From Inia geoffrensis (taxonomy: Eukaryota; Chordata; Mammalia; Artiodactyla; Iniidae): a DNA stretch of 64,000 nt. The stretch spans positions 26,079,592-26,143,591 of the forward strand of contig CM070905.1 in assembly GCA_036417435.1 (NCBI GenBank). The letters run 5' to 3'. This document shows, piece by piece, positions 11,991 to 23,469 of this stretch. The position numbers and the translations under genes are program-made. Each line of letters begins with the position of its first letter. Within the stretch, counting starts at the first letter, position 1. The notes under the pieces are model-generated. The model was not told the origin of the DNA. It saw nothing but the letters and a program-made list of their open reading frames with translations, and did no database searches.

Positions 11991-12794
11991 AAATCTTCTA
12001 ACCCAGAAAACTTCTCACAAAGGTAGAAGAGAAAAAAAACAGTGTCGTTACTGAATAAACATTAAACCAGAATGCGTTGTGTATCACAGGTGATATGCTA
12101 AAACATTACAAAGACAGAAAGAAATCTCTACCCTTTTATGAGACAAGCAGATACAACCCACAACACACATGTTCTCAAGATAAACAATAACTGGAACTCA
12201 GGTAAGAGTACTGGACTGCACCAACTGTCATATACAGTTCATTCTAAATTCACTTGGTAACTGGGGTGGTCATCTCAATTTGCTAATTGGCTTTATCAAA
12301 GGAAAAATAAACTTCTCATATCTTTACAACAAGAGGTAGTTTTGCAACTTGGAGGAGGTGCTCGTGATCATAGCCTTCCACAGAAACTAGGAAGCTATTC
12401 TTCCTTGAAGATTACATACCAGAGATAGCTCCCAAATCCTTGAGAAAGACATTCCTTGGTCTTTAAAGTTGGCAAGAGGCTATCTTTCTTTTTAACAAAT
12501 TTATATACATTTCAAAGAGATAAAAAGAACCTAAAATTACAAGTTTTCTAAAGTAAGTGCTTTAAGAAAAGTGAGGGGGATAAGCCTTTTCTCTTATTTT
12601 CAACAGGGAGAATTAAGCTTATTTTTATTTTGTATTTGTCCTTACAATCTCCTCCCTGTGTTACTAGAAAATAGTAGCATTACACTTTGCTAATAATCTC
12701 CATTGCTATCTTTCCTTTCTCTGGGCAAGTTGCAGACATCTAATATCCAGCATGTCCAGTGAAATTAAAGAAACACTTTCTTTGAAGATTATGG

Positions 12795-13094
12795 TAAAAC
12801 AAATCTTTTGTTGTCTATTTCATTCTTTTAGCTGTTTTTTTCCCTGCAGTAAACAAGAGAGTTACAGCTTCCTCCTCCCCTCCTAGAGAAGAGTTCTGAC
12901 TTAAGAAAAAAAGTTCTACTGCCCAAAAAGAAATGTTATCAATGTTATCTATATTGTTACAGTTCCTTGGAACTGGAAAAAAAGAAAAAAAAAAAAGACA
13001 TTGTCTCTTTAAATGCTGAATCTGTTTTGATCAGTTTGTTGGAGAGAAAAGTGTTGGACTAGGGTACTGTGACAATGTCCAAAGGTAGAAAAGG
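12795..13094 (+). repeat. Unidentified repeat, copy A (plus orientation)
   Basis: This sequence recurs, diverged and reverse-complemented, at 14293-14565. Matching blocks in order are 'gcagtaaacaagagagttac' (about 12846), 'atgttatctatattgttac' and 'cttggaactg' (about 12943-12976), and a core at 13050-13094 with only two mismatches and one gap over about 45 bp. The copy ends in an A-rich run (13085-13108), so it may be a retroposon tail. I cannot assign a family. Confidence 0.6.
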
Positions 13095-13294
13095 AAAAGG
13101 AAAGAAAACAGCACCATCTGTTTCTCAATGGAGTTTCCATTGTCATTTCCACTTATAGCAATTAATTGGCAACACAACCTAAATCAGACTACGGTTAAGA
13201 TACAGGCCTCCATCCATATAGTACAATGATTTTCAAGTCTTAGAAATCATTCAGAGAAGTGAAGTCTTCTATTATTTATCTAATGGATAAATAA

Positions 13295-13890
13295 ATGGAT
13301 AAACTGCTTTCTTCTCTGCCTGGAAGATTCAACGTCCCCCCCACCCCACCCCAGATACCTATTCATAGAGCTCTTTCCCTTCCGTATGGTTCCCTCTCAT
13401 ATGTAATTTTTTCAAAGAGGTTTTACCTGACTACCCTAAATAGCACCTTCCCCTTCACTTCGAGAACTTCCCCATCCCATTTATTTGTTATTTGCTAGCA
13501 CTTATATTTCTTTCTATTTCCCCCAGCACTAAGATGACACCTGACATGTGTGAGGGCAAAACTGTCAAGTGCAGATTGAGTCACCCCCTCTCTTGTAACC
13601 TCTACTAAACCCTCTTCTACTCAGTAGCGTTAAACAATTTTCTCAGGTCTGGACCTAAAGTCTTCATCCTCTTCTCACATTGTTGTATATTTTCATTTTC
13701 CTAGGCTACTGTGTGCATATTTATCCCATAGCATTTGCTACCTTCAATGTACACATTTCTACTGTAAGAATTAAAGGCCTTTAAAGGCAAAGACTGTGTT
13801 CTGTTGCTCTTTAAACCCTAAAAGTGCAGTTGCTAACAAACTGCCTGGTACGTAGCATGTACCAATAATTAGTTGCTGAATATTAATATT
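13295..13890 (+). mobile_element. L2 LINE, 3' part
   Basis: The sequence follows the 3' end of L2 on the plus strand: 'ttctctgcctggaagattc' (from L2 CTGGAATGCT-like text), 'ttacctgactaccctaaat', 'gcacttatatttctttc', then 'aaaggcaaagactgtgttc', 'aaactgcctggtacgtagca' and a terminal 'ttgctgaatattaa'. Very diverged and with no open frame. A 50-100 bp patch around 13560-13620 is less clear. Confidence 0.65.
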
Positions 13891-14292
13891 TGTTCAGATA
13901 TACATAAGTATTAAAATCTATAATTTTTTATAAGTTGAAATATTTTATGATGAAGCAAGTTAAACATATACATAGAGAGAGGAATGAATTCATTAGCTTT
14001 CCCAGGAAACTACTGAAATTTGGATGGTGGAATTCACTGCCCTATCCCAAAGATGAACTGGGCTGGCAAACCAATTCTTAAAGTTATTTGAGAACAGGAA
14101 GGTGTTTAAATTCTTAAGTAACACTGTATAGACAGCCTGTTCCTCTGTTTTCTAATGTTAATGGATCTATTATTGTGCTTCTAACTAAGAGGCCCTCTTG
14201 AAGTAGAGGCAATTTTCTCTATACAGTTCTTTACTGTTTGAGACTATGATGTAAATCTACAGGATGTTACTGATGATATTTTTTTTTTTTTT

Positions 14293-14565
14293 CCTTTTCC
14301 TACCTTTGGACATTGTCACAGTAACCTAGACCAACACTCCATGGAAACAGAGAGACTGAAAAAGATTCAATACCTGAAGGGGCAATACCTTTCTTTCAAT
14401 TCCAAGACACTGTTACAACATAGCTAACACTGATAAAACTGTTTCAGGGGCACAGCTCTTTCCTTAACCTCAAAATCTTTTTGGGGAGGAAAGAAAGCTA
14501 TAAATATCTTGTTTACCACTGAAAAATGTACGCTAAAATTATTAAATAACAATAGATTCACTTTA
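14293..14565 (-). repeat. Unidentified repeat, copy B (minus orientation)
   Basis: Reverse complement of this segment aligns with 12795-13094. The best part, 14293-14338, matches 13050-13094 almost base for base, and weaker matches continue outward to at least 14565 (taaacaagatatttatagct-like block near 14500). It begins, on the plus strand, right after a pure T run at 14279-14292, mirroring the A-rich end of copy A. The pair could be two insertions of one family or an old inverted duplication. Confidence 0.6.
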
Positions 14566-14693
14566 TCTCAAACTCCATATATGCTAACTCTGAAACAATT
14601 GAAAAAAAAAACATGAATATTTCAATCCATTCAGTAGTAAAAGAAGAAAGAAACCCCCAAAATTGGATCACTTTACATTAAAAAATTTATAAT

Positions 14694-14906
14694 TTTTTTT
14701 TTTTTTTGGTGCGTGCGGTACGCGGGCCTCTCACTGTTGTGGCCTCTCCCGTTGCGGAGCACAGGCTCCGGACGCGCAGGCTCAGCGGCCATGGCTCACG
14801 GGCCCAGCCGCTCCACGGCATGTGGGATCTTCCCGGACCGGGGCACGAACCCGTGACCCCTGCATCGGCAGACGGACTCTCTACCACTGCGCCACCAGGG
14901 AAGCCC
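14694..14906 (-). mobile_element. CHR-2 SINE (cetacean)
   Basis: Full-length copy on the minus strand. Poly-T (the reversed poly-A tail) runs at 14694-14707, and the 5' end is the reversed 'gggcttccctggtggcgc' at 14906. The tRNA-derived head carries A-box-like and B-box (ggttcgtgcc) promoters. One change is visible in the head (gtagagag for gttgagag). A target duplication is unclear; at most 5 bp (tataa). Two long frames on opposite strands over this SINE arise from its GC-rich, stop-poor sequence and are not genes. Confidence 0.95.
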
Positions 14907-14911
14907 TATAA

Positions 14912-15878
14912 AAATATTTTTAAAACTTAAAAGTTCTATATCACTTTATATTTGCACTATTTAACATTTTATACGGTAAAGTAAAGGGATATTTTCTGTA
15001 TGTCCATTGAAGAGGATAAAATGGGTCATGGGCTTATAACTAAAATCACTCAAGTCTTAGGATTACTTCTTCTGATCCTATGCCATTATGTGTTAAAGCC
15101 CCCAAAATAGATGAATGAATACATACATGGAAATGGCACACTTGGAATGTAAGTTTATGTGAATTTAGTAATTTTAGAAAGTCAAATATCCTGAAAATAC
15201 ATTGTGCAATGGCAAGTTTTATGTCTAGCAGAGGGGACCTGGTTGTTACCTGATTACTAGAAACAGGTCTGGTTTCTTTGAGCAAAGTCACAGGGGATTA
15301 TATCCACTCCTGAATGCAAGAGAAACAGGGTAGAATAGCAGAAGAGCTCCCGAGGAAGTCCATGACTTTTCTCTAGTCAGGGTCCTATCTAGTCCCTGAT
15401 TAATAAGCCTGTGACCAAACAGCCGTTCTCTCTGAGATTCACAGAGTGATTATTAGGAATTAAACAGTATGTAAAATAAACGGGAAATGTCATGTAGTTG
15501 TAAAGCATAATTAAATACAACCATATGTTTTCAGTCTTTCCTTTGAGGTTGGTTACCCAAATCTACATATCAAAGTATAAGCTGGACAGGATTATACTCA
15601 CTCTCAAAACCTATTAGATTCTGTCTTTAAACCTAGTTTTACTCCGAAACAAAAAAAATAATTTACCCCCATTTTCAAAAGGAATTCCTTCTCCATAAAG
15701 TTAAGAGAGGCATGGCAGAGACTGTTATTTACGCTTTTTAATAGAGACAGAATTGACGGAATTCATTTTTATTAGACATGGAATTCAGCACGCACTCAGT
15801 GCCCTAGCACATTCTACTTAACACATCTCATGAATATGATAGGATGTCAGGTTGACTAGATGCAATTCCATAAATGGG
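14912..15878. other. Unassigned stretch
   Basis: No gene or recognised repeat. The 81-codon minus frame at 15046-15291 has no recognisable features. Confidence 0.45.
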
Positions 15879-16224
15879 TTACCTTAGTCCCTTTGGGCTG
15901 CTATAACAAAATACCATTGACTAGGCAGCTTATAAAGAACAGAAACTTACTGCTCAGAGTTGAAAGGATGGAAATCTGAGATCAGGGGTGCCAGCATGGC
16001 TGACTGAGGGCCCTCTTTCAGGTCTTAGACTTCTCACTGTATCCTCAAGAGGCCCAAGGAAAAAGAGAACTCTCTGGAGCCTCTTTTACAAGACACCCAT
16101 TCATGAGGTTCCACACTCAGGACTTAGCATCTCCCCAAAGCCCCATATCCTAATATTATCATCTTCAGAGTTAAGATTTTTAACCTATCAGTTTGGGGAA
16201 GATACAAACATTCAGACAACAGCA
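15879..16224 (-). mobile_element. MLT1 (ERVL-MaLR) solo LTR
   Basis: A second MaLR LTR on the minus strand. Plus-strand landmarks are 'ttagtccctttgggctgct', 'ataacaaaataccattgact', 'cttataaagaacagaaactt', 'cattcatgaggttccacact', 'ctccccaaagccccatatcc' and a final 'cattcagacaacagca'. At about 346 bp it is close to full length. It is a different, better-preserved MLT1 subtype than the copy at 9772-10146. Confidence 0.85.
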
Positions 16225-17319
16225 TGAGTATAAAGCAAGACCAACAGAAGTCATACAGACATTCAATCAGATAGTGGCAAAAGCATAAAGAGTTCATACC
16301 CTGGTCTCTTAATATTATTCAAACTGCCAGGTGGAATATATTCTGTTGGCAGCAGTTTTAGGAATCTATGTATAATTCTGTTAGAGACAAATCCAAATTC
16401 CTTTATTGTGAGAATGGAGAAAAACACAAACAAACACGAAAGCTCACTTTATATGAGAACTACTCCCACCTCCCCCCAAAAAAGATCCATGCATGGTACT
16501 ATAAGGTAACATCTGTGGCACTGAAATTAGAATGAGATAATGAAATAACATGAACAGACTAATTTGAATTAGATTGTAGGGTGCAAGGTGTGTGCAAGTT
16601 TCATACTGAGCATCGCCTGTCTTATTACCTTTCCCATAAGCCTTACTGGAGGATTCCTTTGAACTCATAAAAGTGAGATCAACACCAAAATCATCCCTCT
16701 ACCTAACCCATTCAGGACAAAATGCTGCTATTTGTTTTCTCTGATGATGTACTCGAAATCTGACAGCTAATATGATAATCTGCTTTTTTTTTTTTCCAGG
16801 GGTGCTGATGTGTAAGTTCTAACAATGAAAAACATCGGGGTTAATAAAGACAGAACAATTCACCTCTTAAAAGGCAAAAGTCCCTTACTGTTCAGCTACA
16901 GAAAATGGAGATTGGCAGTTTCATTACTTACCTTAGGAATTCTCTCCCTCTTAAAAAACCAACAAAATAAGCCAAGAACTATTACGTGTCAAGGGTTAAA
17001 TTCACATAAGGCACTTAGGGCTAAAACCAGCTATAGCTTTGCTAGTTTCAAGATAAGCTTTCAGATTCTATTACCTAAAAAGAGAGGTTAGCAAATCCAG
17101 CTAGTCTGTGAAACTCCGGTATTTTAGTTTTGGTTCAACTCTAAGGTCAAAACCTGAGGATATTTAGGACATACAGGTTGTACACAGGTCACACTTTAGC
17201 CAGAACCCCTACCTCAAAAGGTGGAACGCTTTTAAATTCAACTTAATTCAGTGGTTGAAACAAGCAGTATTTAGATCATTAAACTGACTTTTTTTTTTCA
17301 TTAGTTTGTAGCTCCACTT
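16225..17319. other. Unassigned stretch
   Basis: No gene supported. Contains a pyrimidine run ending 'ccag' near 16784-16799 that resembles a splice acceptor. The frame following it (88 codons from 16825) shows no recognised domain and no coding character I can support. Confidence 0.4.
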
Positions 17320-17438
17320 AACTGTGCTAAGAGTCTATGTGTGCATTAATTTTGTATCCTGCTACTTTACCAAATTCATTGATTAGCTCTAGTAGTTTTC
17401 TGGTAGCATCTTTAGGACACTCTATGTATAGTATCATG

Positions 17439-17852
17439 TCACCTGCAAACAGCTTTACTTCCTCTTTTCCGATTTGCATTCCGTGTTATTTCTTTTCCTT
17501 CTCTGATTGCTGTGGCTAAAACTTCCAAAACTATGTTGAATAAGAGTGGTGAGAGTGGGCAACCTTGTCTTGTTCCTGATCTTAGTGGAAATGCTTTCAG
17601 TTTTTCACCACTGAGGACAATGTTTGCTGTGGGTTTGTCATATATGGCTTTTATTATGCTGAGGTAAGTTCCCTCTATGCCTACTTTCTGGAGGGTCTTT
17701 ATCATAAATGGATGTTGAATTTTGTCAAAAGCTTTCTCTGCATCTATTGAGATGATCATATGGTTTTTCTCCTGCAATTTGTTAATATGGTGTATCACAT
17801 TGATTGACTTGTGTATATTGAAGAATCCTTGCATTCCTGGGATAAACCCCAC
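17439..17852 (-). pseudogene. L1 ORF2 reverse-transcriptase fragment (inverted block)
   Basis: An open stretch of 137 codons on the minus strand inside the inverted L1 block. It encodes central parts of the L1 reverse transcriptase: the motif-A region [15 protein letters not shown] (catalytic Asp in DAEKAFD) and the motif-B region [12 protein letters not shown]. The active enzyme copies L1 RNA into DNA at the nicked target. The frame ends early through a frameshift. Just beyond it, in another frame at about 17425-17450, the motif-C sequence reads F-A-G-D where L1 has F-A-D-D, so one catalytic aspartate is gone. It is a dead fragment. Confidence 0.9.
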
Positions 17853-18070
17853 TTGATCATGGTGTATGATCCTTTAAATGTGCTGTTGGATTTTGTTTGC
17901 TAGTATTTTGTTGAAGATTTTTGCATCTATGTTCATCAGTGATATTGGCCTGTAGTTTTCTTTCTTTGTGACATCTTTGTCTGGTTTTGGTATCAGGGTG
18001 ATGGTGGACTCAGAATGAGTTTGGGAGTATTCCGCCCTCTGCTATATTTTGGAAGAGTTTGAGAAGGATA

Positions 18071-18667
18071 AGTGTGAAAATGACTATACTACCCAAAGCA
18101 ATCTACAGATTCAATGCAATCCCTATCAAACTACCACTGGCATTTTTCACAGAACTAGAACAAAAAATCTCACAATTTGTATGGAAACACAAAAGACCCC
18201 AAATAGCCAGAGCAATCTTGAGAAAGAAAAACGGAGCTGGAGGAATCAGGCTCCTTGACTTCAGACTATACTACAAAGCTACAGTAACCAAGACAGTATG
18301 GTACTGGCACAAAAACAGAAATATACATCAATGGAACAGGATAGAAAGCCCAGAGATAAACCCACGCACATATGGTCACCTTATCTTTGATAAAGGAGGC
18401 GAGAATATACAGTGGAGAAAAGACAGCCTCTTTAACAAGTGGTGCTGGGAAAACTGTACAGTTACATGTAAAAGAATGAAGTTAGAACACTCCCTAACAC
18501 CATACACAAAAATAAACTCAAAATGGATTAAAGATCTAAAGGTAAGGCCAGATAATGTTAAACTCTTAGAGAAAAACATAGGCAGAACACTCTATGACAT
18601 GTATCAGAGCAAGATCCTTTTTGACCCACCTCCTAGAGAAATGGAAATAAAAACAAATGGGACCTAA
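18071..18667 (+). pseudogene. L1 ORF2 thumb/C-terminal fragment (sense block)
   Basis: About 197 codons in the L1 ORF2 frame, starting at the inversion junction. Recognisable pieces are [20 protein letters not shown] near the start, [38 protein letters not shown] cut into shorter blocks, and [20 protein letters not shown]. This is the region after the reverse-transcriptase catalytic core. The frame stops at 18667 after a premature stop or shift; the same protein resumes in another frame downstream. The few codons before 18071 belong to the inverted block and are not L1 protein. Confidence 0.88.
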
Positions 18668-18966
18668 TGAAACTTAAGCTTTTTCACAGCAAAGGAAACC
18701 ATAAACAAGACAACCATCAGAATGGGTGAAATATCTGCAAATGAAGCAACTGACAAAGGATTAATCTCCAAAATTTACAAGCAGCTCATGCAGCTCAATA
18801 TCAAAAAAACAAACAACCCAATCCAAAAATGGGCAAAGACCTAAATAGACATTTCTCCAAAGAAGATATACAGATTGCCAACAAACACATGAAAGAATGC
18901 TCATCATTAATCATTAGAGAAATGCAAATCAAAACTACAATGTGATATCATCTCACACTGGTCAGA

Positions 18967-19434
18967 ATGGCCATCATCAAAATATCTACAAACAATAAAA
19001 GCTGGAGAGGGTGTGGAGAAAAGGGAACCCTCTTGGGCTGTTGGTGGGAATGTAAATTGATACAGTCACTATGGAGAACAGTATGGAGGTTCCTTAAAAA
19101 ACTAAAAAGAGAACTACCATACGACCCAGCAATCCCACTACTGGGCATATACCCTGAGAAAACCATAATTCAAAAAGAGTCATGTACCAAAATGTTCATT
19201 GCAGCTCTATTTACAATAGCCAGGACATGGAAGCAACCTAAGTGTCCATCAACAGATGAATGGATAAAGAAGATGTGGCACATACATACAGTGGAATACT
19301 ACTCAGCCATAAAATGGAATGAAATTGAGTTATTTGTAGTGAGGTGGATGGACTTAGAGACTGTCATACAGAGTGAAGTAAATCAGAAAAAGAAAAACAA
19401 ACACCGTATGCTAACACATATATATGGAATCTAA
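18967..19434 (+). pseudogene. L1 ORF2 C-terminal end
   Basis: 155 codons, covering the far C-terminus of L1 ORF2p. Landmarks include [22 protein letters not shown], shortened here to its cysteine-rich core [14 protein letters not shown], then [27 protein letters not shown] and EYYSAIKWNEI. The stop at 19434 is at or near the natural ORF2 end, and 3' UTR sequence follows at once. The cysteine-containing tail of ORF2p is thought to bind RNA. Part of a dead L1 copy. Confidence 0.9.
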
Positions 19435-19800
19435 AAAAGAAAAAAAAAATGGTCAGAAGAACCTAGGGGCAAGACGGGAATAAAGATACAGACCTACTAG
19501 AGAATGGACTTGAGGATACAGGGAGAGGGAAAGGTAAGCTGGGACAAAGTGAGACAGTGGCATGGACATATATACACTACCAAATGGAAAATAGATAGCT
19601 AGTGGGAAGCAGCCACATAGCACAGGGAGATCAGCTCAGTGCTTTGTGACCACCTAGAAGGGTGGGATAGGGAGGTTGGGAGCGGGGGAGATGCAAGAGG
19701 GAAGAGATATGGGGACATATGTATATGTATAACTGATTCACTTTGTTATAAAGCAAAAACACACGACTGTAAAGCAATTATACTCCAATAAAGATGTTAA
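19435..19800 (+). mobile_element. L1 3' UTR and poly-A signal
   Basis: Cetartiodactyl-type L1 3' UTR: purine-rich stretch, 'gggaagcagccacatagcac', 'agatcagctcagtgctttgt', 'aactgattcactttgttata', then AATAAA at 19787-19792 before the tail. The same 3' UTR ends the L1 copies at 38459-39471 and 58514-59091, which lets the three be compared. Confidence 0.92.
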
Positions 19801-20102
19801 AATAAAAAAACACTAATTTTTGTCATTGTTTGGTCTAAATTGTACTTACTTTTCTCCTAGAGGAAGGTACAGTAAGAGCTCTGTGGACAGATAATTACTA
19901 CAGACCTAGACAAAGATTGACCTATTTTTTTGTTTTCTCTCAGAAGACACTATGCTTGTTTTATTCTGGCTTCTGGTTTTAAGATATGTTAAAGACATAT
20001 TTACAAAAATTTATATTCACATGATATTCTTCTCCAAAACATCAGCAAATCTAGCTTAGTGAAACTCACTTCTGATCAAGAATCTGCCAAGGTGAGATAT
20101 CC

Positions 20103-20128
20103 AAAAAAAAAAAAAAAAAAAAAAAAAA
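20103..20128 (+). repeat. Poly-A run (26 A)
   Basis: A pure run of 26 adenines without a recognisable element body in front of it. It may be a bare microsatellite or a retroposon tail whose body is too short to see. Confidence 0.95.
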
Positions 20129-20679
20129 GGTGAACCTCTCAAAGGTAATTACTGGATCAATAACTGAATATCCATATCCTTTACTGAGGTGTGTAATCTA
20201 CTCTACTTGATTCACTTTACCTAATCAAAGGACTCTGTTTAGATATTTGTAATGCATGTGTAAGTTGCAAGAGTATGGTAGATTTAGGATCACCTAACTA
20301 CCCAGATATATGAACAATTATTTTGCACCATAAATTTAAAACCCCATCAACAATTTTTTAGATTAAGGCAATCATTAAATAGTCGTAACAAGTAACAAAA
20401 AGAATGTAGCTGAGTATATGTAGCAATAGTAGATTTTGAAAGAGAATGTGTGATAAATAAGTGTAAACTATTTTGTAAGCCATAGATCATTGTAATCCAA
20501 GTGTTCTTCAATAATAAAAAACAGAATTAAGGAGCTATCTTGATGAAGTTCTAATTTTAGAGACAAATAATGCATGTTTTGAAAATTTTTAATTATTCGT
20601 AACTGCCACTGGTTCAGAACTGGAGTATATACACACATAGTTTTAGGGTAGTTTAAGTCATACTTTTAAAAGCAGTATT

Positions 20680-20880
20680 GGGGCTTCCCTGGTGGCGCAG
20701 TGGATGAGAGTCCGCCTGCCGATGCAGGGGACACGGGTTCGTGCCCCCGTCCGGGAAGTTCCCATATGCCGCGGAGCGGCTGGGCCCGTGAGCCATGGCC
20801 GTTGAGCCTGCGCATCCGGAGCCTGTGCTCCGCAAACAGGAGAGGCCACAACAGTGAGAGGCCCGTGTACCGCAAAAAAA
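20680..20880 (+). mobile_element. CHR-2 SINE with 12-bp target duplication
   Basis: Full-length plus-strand CHR-2. It starts 'ggggcttccctggtggcgca' and has a B-box 'ggttcgtgcccc', followed by the CHR-specific unique part and an A tail. It is bounded by identical 12-bp copies of 'aaaagcagtatt' at 20668-20679 and 20881-20892, proving retroposition. Small changes (gatgag for gttgag, acagg for acggg) show it has been there for some time. Confidence 0.97.
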
Positions 20881-20892
20881 AAAAGCAGTATT

Positions 20893-23469
20893 AAAAACAT
20901 TTCAACATTTTGACGTACTCTGCTTTTGGTTGGTTGAATGTCTTGTGAGAATGCATATGCTATATAAATGTATATAAATAGACTTAAATATCTATACACA
21001 CATAGCTACATAATTTATCCTAATCTAAAAAATACCGATCTGCTGATCTAGATTGACAGTGGTAATGTATATATTGTCAAACTATTTGAGATCACTGCCT
21101 ATGGAATATATATTTTTGAATTTCTCAATACCTAACACAAGCTAGGCATTGTTTATTCAAAGAAAATTTATTACAGTGAAATTAGTTGATTTTGCATATA
21201 ATATGTCTTTGAGTAAGGTAAATGGGTATTTAAATACAATGAATAGTTTAGTTGAATATTGAGAAATATAAGTTATTATTTTTAAGTAGAATATTCCCTT
21301 ATTTCTGAATAGAAAATAAAGCCATTGGCAATACAATACAGAGTGCCCTCAATGAAATTATAACTTCGAGAGCTGTGTTTGCCCTCTAGTAACAAGCATG
21401 TATGGTGTTGGGAGAAAAAATAGTATTGAAATATTACTAAAGGAAACACACATGGAGAATACATACTACACAAAGAAAAATCAGGTATATAGTTGAGTAA
21501 ATATGTTGCATACATAATATAAAATCTGCTAAAAGTATTAGAAAACTGAAATAGAGAAAGACTGAATGAAATATACATGAGAAAAAATTTGATAGTGTGG
21601 TTTTCCAAGGAATGTGTCACACTGGGGATTTTATGAGAATGTAGCTATATTAATCAGATAAAGAATTAATACTTTAAATTCAAAAAATTCTAAAATTTTT
21701 TTTAAATGCTGCAATTAAAAAAAAATTTATATGAAAAATTTATAGCAGAATTTAGTAATTTTGCAAATGACAAAATGATAAAGAATCAAGGCCACCTGAA
21801 TTTGGTCTTGATCAATGATTTTTTTGATCTGATCTTTCTTAAGACATTTTAAAAAGTGAGACCCTCAATAACAAATAATCGCATATAGAATGTCATTTTA
21901 CTCATTCCTATGTACATCAGAAAAATATCACGTACTGTTGACTAGTCCATTTTAAAAATTCTTTATATAATTTTATAATAGGTACATCATCTCTTTTAGA
22001 GAGATTCAGTGTGTACAGAGACACCTCATTTGTTCCCTAGAAATAAGGTACCAGAGGTTCTCTATCCCACCTTTTGTGTCCAGAGGTCCTTGAACTTAAG
22101 GGAGTTAAATGTGGGAGTTGCTGGGCTGTAGAACAATGAGTCCACCTTCCCTGGAAGGTCACTGTTGACCTTCAGTACAGGAGTAAGGTTTCAAGTCCAT
22201 GCAACATAGTCCTTTCCCTAAGTAGTAGCTTCAGTGCTTCTGGGGACACAAACATCAATATGTAAAACCAAATAGCTTCAAGCTGTCAGGTTTGACCGAA
22301 CCTAAGTTAAAGAAATATTTAAAAATAAGCATTCATAAATTTAGTTCTAAACAAATCACCACACCAGGTGATTTTGCTTTCTTTGTAAAAACACCCAGTT
22401 ATAATTGTATACTTAGATTGATCAGTCAGCCCAAAATAAAGATAGCTACAAAACAAGGGGGTAATGTATTCAAGGAAGTTGATGAAAGTTGAGGACCAAT
22501 CCTAGGTTACTAAATCAGCTAATATGACATACTGGCGTTCAATATGCATTCCATAAATTATCTGGATTTTTTTATTTCATAAAAATGCATGTGGGAAAAT
22601 CTAGCTGTAATACAAACATAAGTTAAAATGAATACAGGAGAAAGGTATTGGTTCAGCTTGGATTAACGTCATTTCCTGCGATGAAGCAAAAGAAACTATT
22701 TCTAAAGCAAAGTGCCATGGGGCAAAAAAAGTTGCAATAACTGAAAAGAGAAGATAGTACATTGGCTTTAATCAGTATTGAAAGTAAAGGAGATTATGAA
22801 TTGGGCTTTTAACTCACACAGAAAGCTTTAGTAGCTAAAGCATCTTGAAAGACAAGGAAAATGATTTATGTGGAAGTCTAAGAGAGAATATGGGAGTTAT
22901 TTTAAGCAGCGTCTAGTGAAAACAAGGCACACTGTGACATGTGAACCTGTAAACTAGATTTTGGTAATAAACAGCCATAACATTCATCATGGGACTTTGA
23001 ATAAAAATGAAAGGGAAACCTTTGATTAAAGGTAATTCTTTATCTCTCAGTCTCATCTAGTTTCCAAGTGTTTGTAAATCTCATGCGAACACAAAACTCT
23101 TGTCTTTTCATTCTTCTCTGCTCCTATTCTGCTTTTTAAAAATGTTTTTAGCTCAGCTTTACAGCAAAAAAACTTTAGTTCCATAAAGACTTAGAGGGTT
23201 TTTTAAAATGTAAACGATGCCGTGAAAGTGCATAATCAGTAGGCTCTTAAAGACAATACAAACTCAATGAATTAGATTAAGTAATCAAAAATGAATCAAC
23301 TTCTGCATTCTGCTTGGGATGTAGAGAACAGGAAAGAACAATACTTCTTTACCTTACAAAAATATTTTAAGAAATAGTGGCTTAGAATCTTTTAAATTAA
23401 TAACAGATACCAAATACAGATCCAAAACGCTCAGGAGACATGAAGAATAAATTTAAAATAACATTTGTG
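20893..23469. other. Unassigned AT-rich stretch
   Basis: No gene supported; a 112-codon minus frame at 21282-21620 is hydrophobic and low-complexity and looks like chance in AT-rich DNA. No transposon recognised with confidence. Confidence 0.45.

Larger units (their letters stand above)
10147..12794. other. Mostly unassigned stretch
   Basis: No gene is supported; frames of 61-80 codons have no recognisable domains. The part at 10500-10850 is complex, non-repetitive sequence with an octamer-like ATGCAAAT and could be a conserved element. A hairpin (11532-11561) and an L2-type tail (11850-11990) are listed separately. Confidence 0.4.
17320..19806 (+). mobile_element. L1 LINE with 5' inversion (twin priming)
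   Basis: The 3' part, from about 18073 to the poly-A at 19800, is L1 in sense: ORF2 C-terminal region, 3' UTR, AATAAA at 19787-19792, A-rich tail. The 5' part, about 17320-18070, is the ORF2 reverse-transcriptase region in antisense. The switch is at 18070/18073. L1 sequence between the left end of the inverted block and the start of the sense block (I estimate about 250 bp) is missing, the usual loss at a twin-priming junction. The frames are broken, so it cannot move itself. No clear target duplication was found. Confidence 0.92.

Noticed and set aside
14687..14930. Paired long frames on both strands (also at 20.7, 25.7, 30.3, 36.5 and 56.0 kb) giving similar peptides
   Set aside because: The similar peptides come from translating the same CHR-2 SINE, not from a protein family.
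20089..20132. A run flanked by 'aaggtga' repeats as a retroposon insertion
   Set aside because: Only seven bases separate the left repeat from the A run, so there is no element body.
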